Shown here in pieces: positions 36,562 through 45,587 of a stretch of 64,000 nucleotides of DNA. Position 1 is the first letter of the stretch; each line of letters begins with the position of its first letter. This DNA is from an uncultured Parabacteroides sp. (GTDB taxonomy: Bacteria; Bacteroidota; Bacteroidia; Bacteroidales; Tannerellaceae). The notes under the pieces were generated by a model that had not been told where the DNA came from, ran no database searches, and saw nothing but the letters and a program-made list of their open reading frames with translations. The DNA lies in assembly GCA_949296075.1 (NCBI GenBank), contig CASFNG010000008.1, positions 62,001 through 126,000 on the forward strand. Reading direction: 5' to 3'. The position numbers were made by a program, and so were the translations under genes.

Positions 36562-37578
36562 TTATTTGCCAATGGTTGTCCAATAAGGCGTATCCGCACG
36601 CTTATTATTCAAGTAATCAATGTGGTCCTCGTCCAAGATCGCCATAATCATCTGGAACCCGGCTTGCTCCTGAACCGTCAGGATCTCTTGGATACGGCTC
36701 ACGACCACTTTCAATCCACGTGCCTCTAACTCCTTATAAGCCTTCCGGAAGATGATGTTCAATTCCATATGGGTGGTAGCCCCTACTCCATTTATGATCA
36801 ACATCATCTTATCTCCAGCCTTCGGTTTCAGCTGTTGGCAGAGCAGATCCACCATTTCGACGGCTGTATCGTCTGCCGAGACCAACGGTTTCTGTCCGCC
36901 ACCGCCTTCACCATGCTGCCCCATGCCGATCTCCATGATCCCTTCAGGCAAACTTGAGATCGTTCCTCCATTCTGAGGATGCGTACACGACCGCATGGCA
37001 ACCGCCAATGTCGCCAAACGCTTGTTATAACGTTCGCCTATCTCCAACAGCTCGTCCAAGGATTTTCCCTCTTCCGAGGCGGCTCCAAGGATTTTGTACA
37101 AGGGGACACAACCGGCCAATCCCCGACGATCCTTGTCGTCGGCTCCAATTCCCGCGCTAATATCATCATGGGTTAATAGCTGCTTTACCTTAATACCCTT
37201 ACGGGCAGCCAGCTGACAAGCCATATTCGCGCTCATTACGTCACCGGAATGGTTCAATACGACCAATAAGATCCCGGCCTCGCGATCCATCAGCTGCAAA
37301 GCCTGGAACAAACGCTGCGCTCCGGGAGCGGCAAAAATATCACCTACGACAGAACAGTCCAGCATTCCCTCGCCCACGAATCCGCTCAAGGCGGGCTCAT
37401 GACCGGAACCTCCCAAGGTAACGATCGCTACCTTATCCGGGCTCTTGGGATTGACACGCACAACGATGTTCTCCGCAGCCAACTTCACTTTATCCGGATA
37501 GGCCAACACATAACCTTCCAACAACTCGGACGTGATATTCTCCGGATCATTTATAAACTTTGTCTTGATCTCTGACAT
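36562..37578 (-). CDS. dhaK: Dihydroxyacetone kinase substrate-binding subunit DhaK
   Basis: A 338-residue subunit that binds a short ketose covalently through a histidine and presents it to DhaL. H60 in GGSGHEPAL and H222 in GMGQHGEGG correspond to E. coli DhaK H56 and H218. The catalytic Asp is D113 in NHSGDVM. All three residues are kept, so it should be an active kinase for dihydroxyacetone or a related ketose. Relatives phosphorylate erythrulose, which is a real alternative. It is 34 bp after the VOC gene and 14 bp before dhaL. Confidence 0.92.
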   Translation of the reverse strand: MSEIKTKFINDPENITSELLEGYVLAYPDKVKLAAENIVVRVNPKSPDKVAIVTLGGSGHEPALSGFVGEGMLDCSVVGDIFAAPGAQRLFQALQLMDREAGILLVVLNHSGDVMSANMACQLAARKGIKVKQLLTHDDISAGIGADDKDRRGLAGCVPLYKILGAASEEGKSLDELLEIGERYNKRLATLAVAMRSCTHPQNGGTISSLPEGIMEIGMGQHGEGGGGQKPLVSADDTAVEMVDLLCQQLKPKAGDKMMLIINGVGATTHMELNIIFRKAYKELEARGLKVVVSRIQEILTVQEQAGFQMIMAILDEDHIDYLNNKRADTPYWTTIGK

Positions 37579-37612
37579 ACTATTTTCCTCCTTGCTTTAT
37601 GAACGAATTTAC

Positions 37613-37927
37613 TTATTTCAACTCCATGATCTCGATGGCGATCCCCTCCTCTTCGATAAAAGCGATCGTCAGATGCTCATCGCAGACAGCGGGGCCGAAG
37701 ATCACCTTCTTCCCTTCCAACTCCGTTTTCAAGCAAGGTACGGAATAGGCGATATGCCCGTTTTTCTGGACCAACTCAGGCAAGCAGCTGCCTTCCTCAA
37801 ACTTCAGGAACTCAATACGGTTAGGACTTTTATTATAGTCCGTCAACCATACGCTCAACCCTTCGTTGTACACGGCTCCTTCTTTCTTTTCCGTGGTGAC
37901 AATCCCCACATGATTAAATGTTCTCAT
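37613..37927 (-). CDS. VOC (glyoxalase-fold) protein
   Basis: A 104-residue protein with one beta-alpha-beta-beta-beta pair of the vicinal oxygen chelate fold. It begins MRTFNHVGIVTTEKK with a potential metal ligand at H6, contains NGHIAYSVP with a second His, and ends GIAIEIMELK with a Glu in the usual third position. This ligand set is that of methylmalonyl-CoA epimerase and related enzymes, but the protein is shorter. An epimerase, isomerase or lyase acting on the cluster substrate is likely. It is 30 bp after ccsBA and 34 bp before dhaK. Confidence 0.8.
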   Translation of the reverse strand: MRTFNHVGIVTTEKKEGAVYNEGLSVWLTDYNKSPNRIEFLKFEEGSCLPELVQKNGHIAYSVPCLKTELEGKKVIFGPAVCDEHLTIAFIEEEGIAIEIMELK

Positions 37928-37957
37928 GATACGTCAAATTTTAAAGTTAAACATCTT

Positions 37958-40396
37958 TTATCTCAAATTTTTTCTTTGTCTCCAAAAAGCGAGAGCGCCC
38001 AGCATGAGCACAAGCACGACCGATATATCTAAATAGATGAATATCCTGTTCACGTCATCGTTCTGCCCGTAGGAATGCATCCCGCTCAAAAAATAATTCA
38101 CGCCGAAGAAGGTCATCAATACGGAATAGAACGACACGACCGATGCGAAATTAAACATCCACCGGTTATCGCATTTGGGGATCAGACGCAGATGAGTCAC
38201 GACAGCGTAGATCACCACCGTGATCAACGCCCATGTCTCTTTCGGATCCCAGCCCCAATAACGTCCCCACGACTCGTTGGCCCAGATAGCGCCCAAGAAG
38301 GTACCTATCGTCATCAAGGCAAGACCGATCCAAAGCGACATCTCATTCACTATACTCAGTTCTCGCACACGATCCCTCAGAAACTGGCCATCTTTCTTTC
38401 CGCCGATGCTCATCAACACTAAATCGGTCAGCCCTATCAGGCAACTAATCCCGAAAAATCCGTAAGCGCCCACGATTACCGCCACATGAAACATCAGCCA
38501 CGGGGATTTCAACACGGGGACCAATGGATTGATCTGAGGATCCATCCAGTTCAGCCCGGAGACGAACAGGATAATTCCCCCGAACAGGGCGGAGAGCGCG
38601 AACGTCAGCAAACTCTTGCGCATAAACAAGAGCCCGGCGAACACGGTAGCCCAAGCCACGTAAACCATCGTCTCATACGAATTGCTCCAAGGGGCGTATC
38701 CACCGATATACCAACGCATCCCCATCCCGTATATATGAAAGGCGAAAACAGCCATGATCCCCATGACCAGCACGCCTCTCGCATAAGCGAGCCAACGCTC
38801 TTTCCGGAACAGGGAGACGAAGGCGAACAACAGCAACAAGCCTCCCCCGATCAAATAGCCCTTCTTGCAATGGCGAAACACGTCCAGCTGGTTGTAACGG
38901 ATCTCGGCCCGCATCTTATCCGGACTAATATCCAAGGTCTTGTTTTTCGCCTGCTGGTAAGTGGAGATCATCCCCACCACCTCGTCGGCTTTCGTCCAGT
39001 CGCCGCTCTTCAGAGCCTCTTGCACCTCCGAGAGGTACCATCCCATGATCCGGGAGACAAACATGGAATCTTTACCCGAGAAAACGGACAGATCATCCCC
39101 CGGGGCATACCATTTATGCGCAGGATCATCCTCTTTCGGGAAGAGATTGAGCATCCTGTAATTGACTAACTGGTGGAAAATATTGACCTGCTCGTCTAAC
39201 TTGATCAAATCCTTATCGAAACGGGTACGTTCCGACGGCATCTTATTATAGGCGGCCTCCAGTCTCTCCTGAAACTTATATCGCCCGTCCGCGTCAAAGA
39301 CCTCCATATAGGCACATTCCTTCCTTGATAACCCATAAAAATCGGACAATTCCTGATCCGGGACGGCTATGAATGGAATACGCATCCACATATCCGGCAT
39401 GGCAAGGAGGCTCAACAGGAATTGATCGGAATCCAAGGAGCCAAACTTGTCTGATTTATGCAATTTCCGAAGCACCTCCGAGGAAAAGGTATTGATCGGC
39501 ATCATACGCCCACTCCCCGATTGGATCGGCAACTCCCCGAACTTGGCGGCATGCGCCGGACTTACGGCGTATTTCTGCACGATCTCCGCCAAGGGAGGCA
39601 TCGTCCCTTCCACGGCCCACAGACATCCCGACGAGCAAAGCGCCGCGAGCAACAAGGCCGATCCACGGCTCGCTTTCTGGATCTCTTTCAACTGACGTGC
39701 CAACCGCATGAAACGGGTGCCCTTGCCGAACAAGGCGAACAGGAAACCGACCAGCAGCGACGCATAGCCGGCATAGGTGATATTCCGTCCCGCCACATCC
39801 TTGTTGACTGACAGCACCGTACCTTTCTCATCCGGATCATAAGAGGCCTGAAAAAAACGATAACCTTTCATATCCAGCACATTGTTCATGTAAACCCGGA
39901 CATGGCGGGTCTGCCCGTCCACATGGACCAGCAACTCGCTCTCGTAGGCCGAAGGGCTGTCGGAACCCGGGTAACGTGTCAAGGTGAATTTCACGAGTTC
40001 CACGCTAAAGGGCAACGTATGATAAGTGGGGTGCCCGGAAGTCCGCACCAAGATCCGGTCACTCGACTCACCTTCTCGCAAATGCAGGATCCCTTCCTCC
40101 CCGAAAAGATGGGAGACAAGCGCCCCGAAAAGGATAACAATCAAGGAGAAGTGCGTTATCATCAGCCCCCATCTACGCTGCCTCAGCAACCGGCGCTTGA
40201 TGGCGACAGCCACGAAATTGACCACCAACAGGAACTGCAACAAGAAAAAGACGGGGGAATAATAGACCATCGCTTTCGCGACAGCCGTCCCATGATACTT
40301 TTCCAGCAGGGTGGCGATAGCCAAGCCAGCCGCGTAGACCAACAACAGAATAATCGTTGCCCAAGAAGAAGAAAAAACTCGCTCAAAAAATTTCAT
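37958..40396 (-). CDS. Fused CcsB(ResB)-CcsA system II cytochrome c maturation protein
   Basis: An 812-residue membrane protein. The N-terminal part is ResB/CcsB-like: membrane helices at about 10-30, 45-70 and 80-100, then a periplasmic domain with MNNVLDMKGYRFFQASYDPDEKG. The C-terminal part is CcsA, with the haem-handling WGWDPKETWALI motif, flanking His residues and several helices. It moves haem across the membrane and attaches it to CxxCH apocytochromes. The upstream genes of the same run encode two proteins with two CxxCH motifs each, which it should serve. The GTG at 40408 is a possible earlier start. Confidence 0.94.
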   Translation of the reverse strand: MKFFERVFSSSWATIILLLVYAAGLAIATLLEKYHGTAVAKAMVYYSPVFFLLQFLLVVNFVAVAIKRRLLRQRRWGLMITHFSLIVILFGALVSHLFGEEGILHLREGESSDRILVRTSGHPTYHTLPFSVELVKFTLTRYPGSDSPSAYESELLVHVDGQTRHVRVYMNNVLDMKGYRFFQASYDPDEKGTVLSVNKDVAGRNITYAGYASLLVGFLFALFGKGTRFMRLARQLKEIQKASRGSALLLAALCSSGCLWAVEGTMPPLAEIVQKYAVSPAHAAKFGELPIQSGSGRMMPINTFSSEVLRKLHKSDKFGSLDSDQFLLSLLAMPDMWMRIPFIAVPDQELSDFYGLSRKECAYMEVFDADGRYKFQERLEAAYNKMPSERTRFDKDLIKLDEQVNIFHQLVNYRMLNLFPKEDDPAHKWYAPGDDLSVFSGKDSMFVSRIMGWYLSEVQEALKSGDWTKADEVVGMISTYQQAKNKTLDISPDKMRAEIRYNQLDVFRHCKKGYLIGGGLLLLFAFVSLFRKERWLAYARGVLVMGIMAVFAFHIYGMGMRWYIGGYAPWSNSYETMVYVAWATVFAGLLFMRKSLLTFALSALFGGIILFVSGLNWMDPQINPLVPVLKSPWLMFHVAVIVGAYGFFGISCLIGLTDLVLMSIGGKKDGQFLRDRVRELSIVNEMSLWIGLALMTIGTFLGAIWANESWGRYWGWDPKETWALITVVIYAVVTHLRLIPKCDNRWMFNFASVVSFYSVLMTFFGVNYFLSGMHSYGQNDDVNRIFIYLDISVVLVLMLGALAFWRQRKNLR

Positions 40397-40574
40397 TTCG
40401 TTCAGCACATTTTAGAATATAGACGCGGTAAAATTACACAGATAAATCATCTCTCCAACGCGGATACGCTGAAGTTACCGCCTCCACATCACTCATGGAT
40501 CCGTAAAGCGTGTCGATAAACGACAAATGTCCGCCGCCGGTCGATATTCGATCAGCAGCGGACATTCAAGGGAT

Positions 40575-43500
40575 TCAGTCTTCAATAATCACACGGAAAC
40601 CCACATTGAACACACGCTGGTAGGGATAAAATCCCTTACGTGCGTAAGCCGTGGAAAATTTAGGCCGCTCGATATAAGAGCCACCGCGGACTACCTTATA
40701 CTCGGACACCTCTTTCGGGTTTTCCTCATAAGGATAAGGCACGTAGTCTGATCTTGTCCATTCCGCCACGTTCCCGTGCATACAGTACAACCCGAAGGGA
40801 TTCGCCTCATACTGCTTGCCGCCTACCTGCACTAAATTACCATCGTTCACGCTCTCCTCCTTCGGCAAGAACGTATAGTACTTGTACCAGAAAGAGGTCT
40901 TCGGCATCGGTTGCGGATCTATACCGCTCACCGCAAACAAATTGGTTGTCTCGTCAGCCAAATTATCCTTTTTCCCGAAATCCGCGTTCAGGTTGCCAAA
41001 CCAGAAGTCCTCATCGCTTCCCGCGCGGCAAGCCCATTCCCACTGCGCCTCGGTAGGCAGGGTGATATGCAAGCCGGTCTTCTCGCTCAATTTCTGGCAA
41101 TAGGTCATCGCGTCATCGTAGCTGACCCGGATAACGGGCTGCTCAGGCTTGTTGGCCGGATAGCCTTGCACGACGTGATCCTTCCACTGCTGATCCACGA
41201 AACGGCTGTCATGTTCCGGGAAGATGACACGATATTGCTCGTTGGTAACCTCCAGCTCTCCCATCCAGAAGGGCTTGTCTATCTTCACCTTCGCGGTTGG
41301 TCGGTTATCCGACTGCCCTTGATAGCTACCCATCACGAATTGCCCGGCGGGAATACGCACGAAAGTCATCCGCACGCCCGGAGCCAGCTCCACGACCTTG
41401 CGGGTCTCTTTCTCATCTGCCAGCATCTCCTTGATCTGATCCGCCCCGAAAGGCCAACCTTTCACCTTTACCTTCTTCTCCTTCACGGAAGGAACCGGCT
41501 CAGGCATCTCAGGTTTGATCTCCCCCTTGCTTTCCAGATAAGCGGCATAATCGGAGAGTTCCTTCTTCCAATCCACGCCAGCTCCATTCGCGTACTTATC
41601 CATCAGCTCTTTCCGGCGCTGGATCTGATCAAAGCCTTGATAGGGAATGATCTCCTTCCCCAATACATTCGCGTTGAAATAGCCCTTGTCCGGAGCGTTA
41701 TAGTCGATCCAATTATACAACGTACGCCATTCCTTCTCGGTCAGATCGACATTAAAATGCCCTCTCTTCAGCATACGTACCAATTCACTCGTGTTCGGAT
41801 GATACTCATACGGCTGCAAAACGACCATATCTCCCTCGCCACCTTGACGATGGACATACGGATGCAGGTTCAGGTAAGAAGTACCATACCCCAGTTCGTC
41901 CTTCTTTCCGCCACGGAGATCGAAAGCCTTTCCCTCCCCGTTATGACAGGCGATGCAGGCCCTGTCCAGGATCGGCTGGATCTCTAAGTCGAAAGTGAAC
42001 GAGCGTGTACCGCCCTCCGGAGGTGTCAGCCGATCCGGAGCCTTTTGGGAGGCGATCACTCGTTTCGGGATCGGAATCTGGTTCTGGTCCTCATGGCAGC
42101 CAACGCAAGACACGATCTCGCCCGGCTGGCCGGTCAGCCAGCTACGCATCCATTGTATCGCCACGCCATCCTTATCCAACGGCTGGATGGAAATCGGCGT
42201 ATTGGCGGGAATCTTAAAGATTGCGGAGCCATCTTCTTCGACAGGGACAGTCCCTAACAGACGCTTGATGTCCCATCCCGACTGGATGCCATGCCAATTA
42301 TGGTCGGATCTCGTCTTTACATAGGCATACTCGTAGGCATGTAGACGAAGTTCCTTTACCGTACCCCTGGGGATACCTCTCAGTCCCTCACCCTCATAAA
42401 TGTCCTGTATGAAAACGGTCGCCTCCTTCTCGTCCAGCTTCACCCGGTCCGGTATGGCGGGAGGTGTCTGTGTCTTGCGGACAAGAACCGGACTAATATA
42501 ACCCTCACCTTCCACCTTGCGCAGGCAGGTCACGTTGTCGAACACATCCACCAAGTAAATTCCCCACAAATCCTGGGGATCCAGCTTGGCGGCTACCAGG
42601 AAATATTTATCGTTCAAGGGAGTCGGTTTGATGAACTGCGGCCATACGCCATTCACCAGCTCATCCTTGATCTCCTCCACGACCGGACGGTTCCGGTAAG
42701 GGATCTCCTGCACCATACCGGCAGCTCCCTTACGAGCCTTTGCCGGATCGAACAAGATCAGGCGACCGGAGCGGGCAATCCCATGATGGCCGGAAATGAT
42801 TCCCACGAAAGCCGATCCATGTCCCGGTATAGGCTGCACGTCGAACGTACTGTTGGGGAACATCGATCCGCTGCCATAAAGCGCCTTTTGCTCCGTACCA
42901 TCAGGATTCATGTTCATCACGATGCGCGAGTAATAGTGAGTCAGGTCCGTATATTCCCAACGAGTGTACATGACACGTCCGTTATTCATCACCACGGGAT
43001 TCCAGTTGGCATCCTGGTCAAACGTCAAACGGCGCAAGTTTTGATTCTCCGGCGTATAAAGAACCATGTTACCGACCGGATCATCCCCGTTGACACAAGG
43101 CACACCTTGATAGCCTATGTTCGAGTTCGCTATGATACGTCCATCAGGTAAGTAAGTTCCATCATAAAACTCAAGATCAGGTTCCTCGTTATGGATCAAC
43201 TGCTTAAAGCCAGTTCCATCCAAGTTGACCTCAAACACGTTCCATCGCTTGTCGGGCATTGTCTGGGTAAACATGGCACGATCGCCATCCCAATGCAACC
43301 GTAGGTCAGCGATGGAAGAACCGTTATCCGGTTTATATACCGAGCGAACCCGCACCTCTCCGCGCAAATTGCTCAACTCTACTATATCCGCGTCAAACCC
43401 TATACGGCGCGCGGATTCTTGATTGCTCCAGTTATTGCTTTGTGTTCCCAGCTCGGGAGCCATAGCCTTATGCGCGTTCACGCCCAACTTAAAGCGCGAC

Positions 43501-44576
43501 GCCAAGATCTTATCCCCATCCAGCAGCGGATTCGCCAACAGGATAGCGCGTTTGTTGGCGATCGCTTTCTCTGCGTTCGCCAAAGCGGTTTCATCTCCTC
43601 CATAGATATTTCCGAAACCAGCCTTCACCTGTCGTTCCAACTCCTCCAAGACAGGTTGATATTTAGCCGAGTCAAATCCTTTGACCTTCTTCATATCCTC
43701 GAAAGCCAAACGGATCGCTTCCATGTTAAGCCAGCTCAAATCATTCTGCAAGTCGCAGATTCGTTGGGCTTTCTCGTATAATCTCAGATACTCCCTGATT
43801 TGGGTATCCAAGTCCTTTTCCGCATCAATCCGCTTTACCTCATTCTGTATATAGGTATCATCCTTCAGACGGGAGGCGATGTTCAAGACGACCGAGCGCT
43901 CAGCGGAAGCGTCATCAGTGGTCAGCCAATGCTCCAGTCCATCAATATTGGCGTTTAACGCTCCCAATTCCTTCGGATATGCAGCTAATAGGCGAGCGGC
44001 CTCCTCCTTAGGGAAAATGTTCATGATTCTGAAATATACGCTACCCACCGTCGATTGGTCAGCGAGCCCCACCTCGGCCTCGAAGCGGACATATTCCCCA
44101 TTGAGCTGATACACCATCACTCCATTCGCGTGGCATAATACACTGTGGTCATATTTCTTTCCCCCTATCAATAGAGGATTCCCATACAGATCCGTGTTTT
44201 TACGGATACTTCCCGAGCCCGAGACCCAATAATCCGGATCCAGCTCATCCAACCAGACCGAGCTTCCATCCGCCTTGATCAAACGAGCGTTCGCCCAAGT
44301 ACCCCAATCCCAGTCAGTCCCGTCCGGGCCGGCCGCCGTGACCAGCACCAACCGCTTTTGCCCCGTCAAGTCCGCTGACATAGGGACAGCCTTTTGCTTC
44401 GCCTTGATCCAAGCGGAAGAGACCGGCATATTCGCCTTCCTCAAGATCCCACGAAGCTCTGCCTTTTGCTTAACTGAGGCATCAATCCAATTATCCTCCC
44501 TTATTTGCCCCGTATTGGCGGAGACAAATAAGGAAGTTGATAATAAGAACGACGCCAATATGTGGCAATTCTTCAT
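40575..44576 (-). CDS. Di-haem HzsA-like protein fused to a formylglycine-generating-enzyme (SUMF1) domain
   Basis: A 1333-residue exported protein (signal MKNCHILASFLLSTSLFVSA). An NPCBM-like beta-sandwich occupies about 60-200, with WANARLIKADGSSVWLDELD. A helical spacer runs from about 200 to 350, then a TolB/HzsA-like propeller to about 800 (RRLTFDQDANWNPVVMNNGR). Two c-type haem motifs follow, CVGCH at 824-828 and CIACH at 874-878. From about 1050 on comes a sulfatase-modifying-factor/PvdO domain ending VRGGSYIERP and FNVGFRVI. The order propeller-haem-haem resembles hydrazine synthase alpha relatives, but hydrazine chemistry is not implied. The reaction is unknown. It is coupled by 29 bp to the cupin gene and followed by ccsBA. 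Confidence 0.85.
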   Translation of the reverse strand: MKNCHILASFLLSTSLFVSANTGQIREDNWIDASVKQKAELRGILRKANMPVSSAWIKAKQKAVPMSADLTGQKRLVLVTAAGPDGTDWDWGTWANARLIKADGSSVWLDELDPDYWVSGSGSIRKNTDLYGNPLLIGGKKYDHSVLCHANGVMVYQLNGEYVRFEAEVGLADQSTVGSVYFRIMNIFPKEEAARLLAAYPKELGALNANIDGLEHWLTTDDASAERSVVLNIASRLKDDTYIQNEVKRIDAEKDLDTQIREYLRLYEKAQRICDLQNDLSWLNMEAIRLAFEDMKKVKGFDSAKYQPVLEELERQVKAGFGNIYGGDETALANAEKAIANKRAILLANPLLDGDKILASRFKLGVNAHKAMAPELGTQSNNWSNQESARRIGFDADIVELSNLRGEVRVRSVYKPDNGSSIADLRLHWDGDRAMFTQTMPDKRWNVFEVNLDGTGFKQLIHNEEPDLEFYDGTYLPDGRIIANSNIGYQGVPCVNGDDPVGNMVLYTPENQNLRRLTFDQDANWNPVVMNNGRVMYTRWEYTDLTHYYSRIVMNMNPDGTEQKALYGSGSMFPNSTFDVQPIPGHGSAFVGIISGHHGIARSGRLILFDPAKARKGAAGMVQEIPYRNRPVVEEIKDELVNGVWPQFIKPTPLNDKYFLVAAKLDPQDLWGIYLVDVFDNVTCLRKVEGEGYISPVLVRKTQTPPAIPDRVKLDEKEATVFIQDIYEGEGLRGIPRGTVKELRLHAYEYAYVKTRSDHNWHGIQSGWDIKRLLGTVPVEEDGSAIFKIPANTPISIQPLDKDGVAIQWMRSWLTGQPGEIVSCVGCHEDQNQIPIPKRVIASQKAPDRLTPPEGGTRSFTFDLEIQPILDRACIACHNGEGKAFDLRGGKKDELGYGTSYLNLHPYVHRQGGEGDMVVLQPYEYHPNTSELVRMLKRGHFNVDLTEKEWRTLYNWIDYNAPDKGYFNANVLGKEIIPYQGFDQIQRRKELMDKYANGAGVDWKKELSDYAAYLESKGEIKPEMPEPVPSVKEKKVKVKGWPFGADQIKEMLADEKETRKVVELAPGVRMTFVRIPAGQFVMGSYQGQSDNRPTAKVKIDKPFWMGELEVTNEQYRVIFPEHDSRFVDQQWKDHVVQGYPANKPEQPVIRVSYDDAMTYCQKLSEKTGLHITLPTEAQWEWACRAGSDEDFWFGNLNADFGKKDNLADETTNLFAVSGIDPQPMPKTSFWYKYYTFLPKEESVNDGNLVQVGGKQYEANPFGLYCMHGNVAEWTRSDYVPYPYEENPKEVSEYKVVRGGSYIERPKFSTAYARKGFYPYQRVFNVGFRVIIED

Positions 44577-44605
44577 TATTATTTAGATTGAAAGTTGAAC
44601 GTTGA

Positions 44606-45367
44606 TTATAACGCAGCCTTCTGGTTCGTGAAACGCAAACCAGCATTGTCATGATAGCACGCCCATTCATCCACGATAGCCCCTTCCGGTCCGGCCATCA
44701 TGAAATGGAACGACTCCAGTTTCTTCAACCGTAGAACGTCACCCACCTTTTGCACCACGAAATTCTTGCTCTTGATCGGTCCGTGTGTCTCCGGGATCGC
44801 GGGAGCGTCCGGAGTCTCATCCCCAATCTCCGAGAAATTGTAAACCCATCCTTTCTCCACCATCCAAGACTCGTGTTTAGCCGGGAAGTCCGTCTTTACA
44901 TGAGCGTGCTCAGGAATCATCTGGCCCGGCAGCAAATAAATCGCATGGGCGAAGTACTTATATTCCGGATCATTGATCCAGAAAATACCTCCCATCCCCA
45001 CATGCTCAAAATCGCCTAAGCCAAAATCCGTCACCCACATATCCTTCGCCATCAAGTCCGTGAAAGGAACATCGTAAAAAGCGAACATATCTTTCATCGC
45101 CTCCATAGCGACATCCTGCTGAAACTTGCCGTCCTTATAAAAATCGGCATTCGTGTACTTTTTAGAGTAAGTCATTGTTTTATTTTTTTGAGTGTTACAA
45201 GAGTTCGTACATCCCGGGAGGCAGGTACCCTCCGGGCAATTACCATTCCCGTTAGCGGCACAACAAGCCGTATCCGTCGTCGTTTTTCCCGAGCAAGCGA
45301 CCAAGGAAGCCAACGCCAATCCCAAGGCCATCTGCCTCACACACGAAAATTTTTCCATTTTTCCCAT
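44606..45367 (-). CDS. Cupin lipoprotein related to D-lyxose isomerase-type proteins
   Basis: A 253-residue protein with a lipoprotein signal (ALGLALASLVACSGK), a Cys-rich spacer (CCAANGNGNCPEGTCLPGC) and a single cupin domain. Candidate metal ligands are H and H in PEHAHVK, E in KHESWMVEKG and H in ESFHFMMAG. The cupin resembles sugar isomerases of the D-lyxose type, which would be unusual outside the cytoplasm. A second ATG three codons in is equally possible as start. The protein is in the IclR-headed run, 29 bp before the HzsA-like gene and 220 bp after the RidA-like gene. Confidence 0.7.
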   Translation of the reverse strand: MGKMEKFSCVRQMALGLALASLVACSGKTTTDTACCAANGNGNCPEGTCLPGCTNSCNTQKNKTMTYSKKYTNADFYKDGKFQQDVAMEAMKDMFAFYDVPFTDLMAKDMWVTDFGLGDFEHVGMGGIFWINDPEYKYFAHAIYLLPGQMIPEHAHVKTDFPAKHESWMVEKGWVYNFSEIGDETPDAPAIPETHGPIKSKNFVVQKVGDVLRLKKLESFHFMMAGPEGAIVDEWACYHDNAGLRFTNQKAAL

Positions 45368-45477
45368 AAGCGATCCATTTTTATTTATAATTCATTTAAC
45401 ATATCTTCAGTTGCTTCAATCCCTTTCTATCATTCCAAAGCCCAACAATCCTACCGGATCACCACCAACCGCCCCCC

Positions 45478-45555
45478 TTCCGCGGGAAAGGCGGCGATGT
45501 TTCCGGGAAAGGATGATCCTGTTTCCGGAAAAGGATGACGATGATTCCTAAGGAA
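45478..45555. repeat. Four phased TTCC/GGAA palindromes upstream of the cupin gene
   Basis: Palindromic cores TTCCGCGGGAA (45478-45488), TTTCCGGGAAA (45500-45510), TTTCCGGAAA (45522-45531) and TTCCTAAGGAA (45545-45555) recur every 22 bp or so. The middle two are followed by AGGATGA. This is two helical turns, so all sites face one side. They lie 110-190 bp upstream of the cupin start, inside the only large gap in the front half of the cluster. An operator array for a cluster regulator or a dispersed repeat are both possible. Confidence 0.6.
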
Positions 45556-45587
45556 TACACCCCGCATTATCAAGCGCCATTCCCCGA

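Noticed and set aside
40575..44576. Hydrazine synthase or anammox-type chemistry from the HzsA-like similarity
   Set aside because: Only the propeller and haem arrangement is similar. No HzsB, HzsC or hydrazine dehydrogenase partner is nearby and the organism is a gut Bacteroidales.
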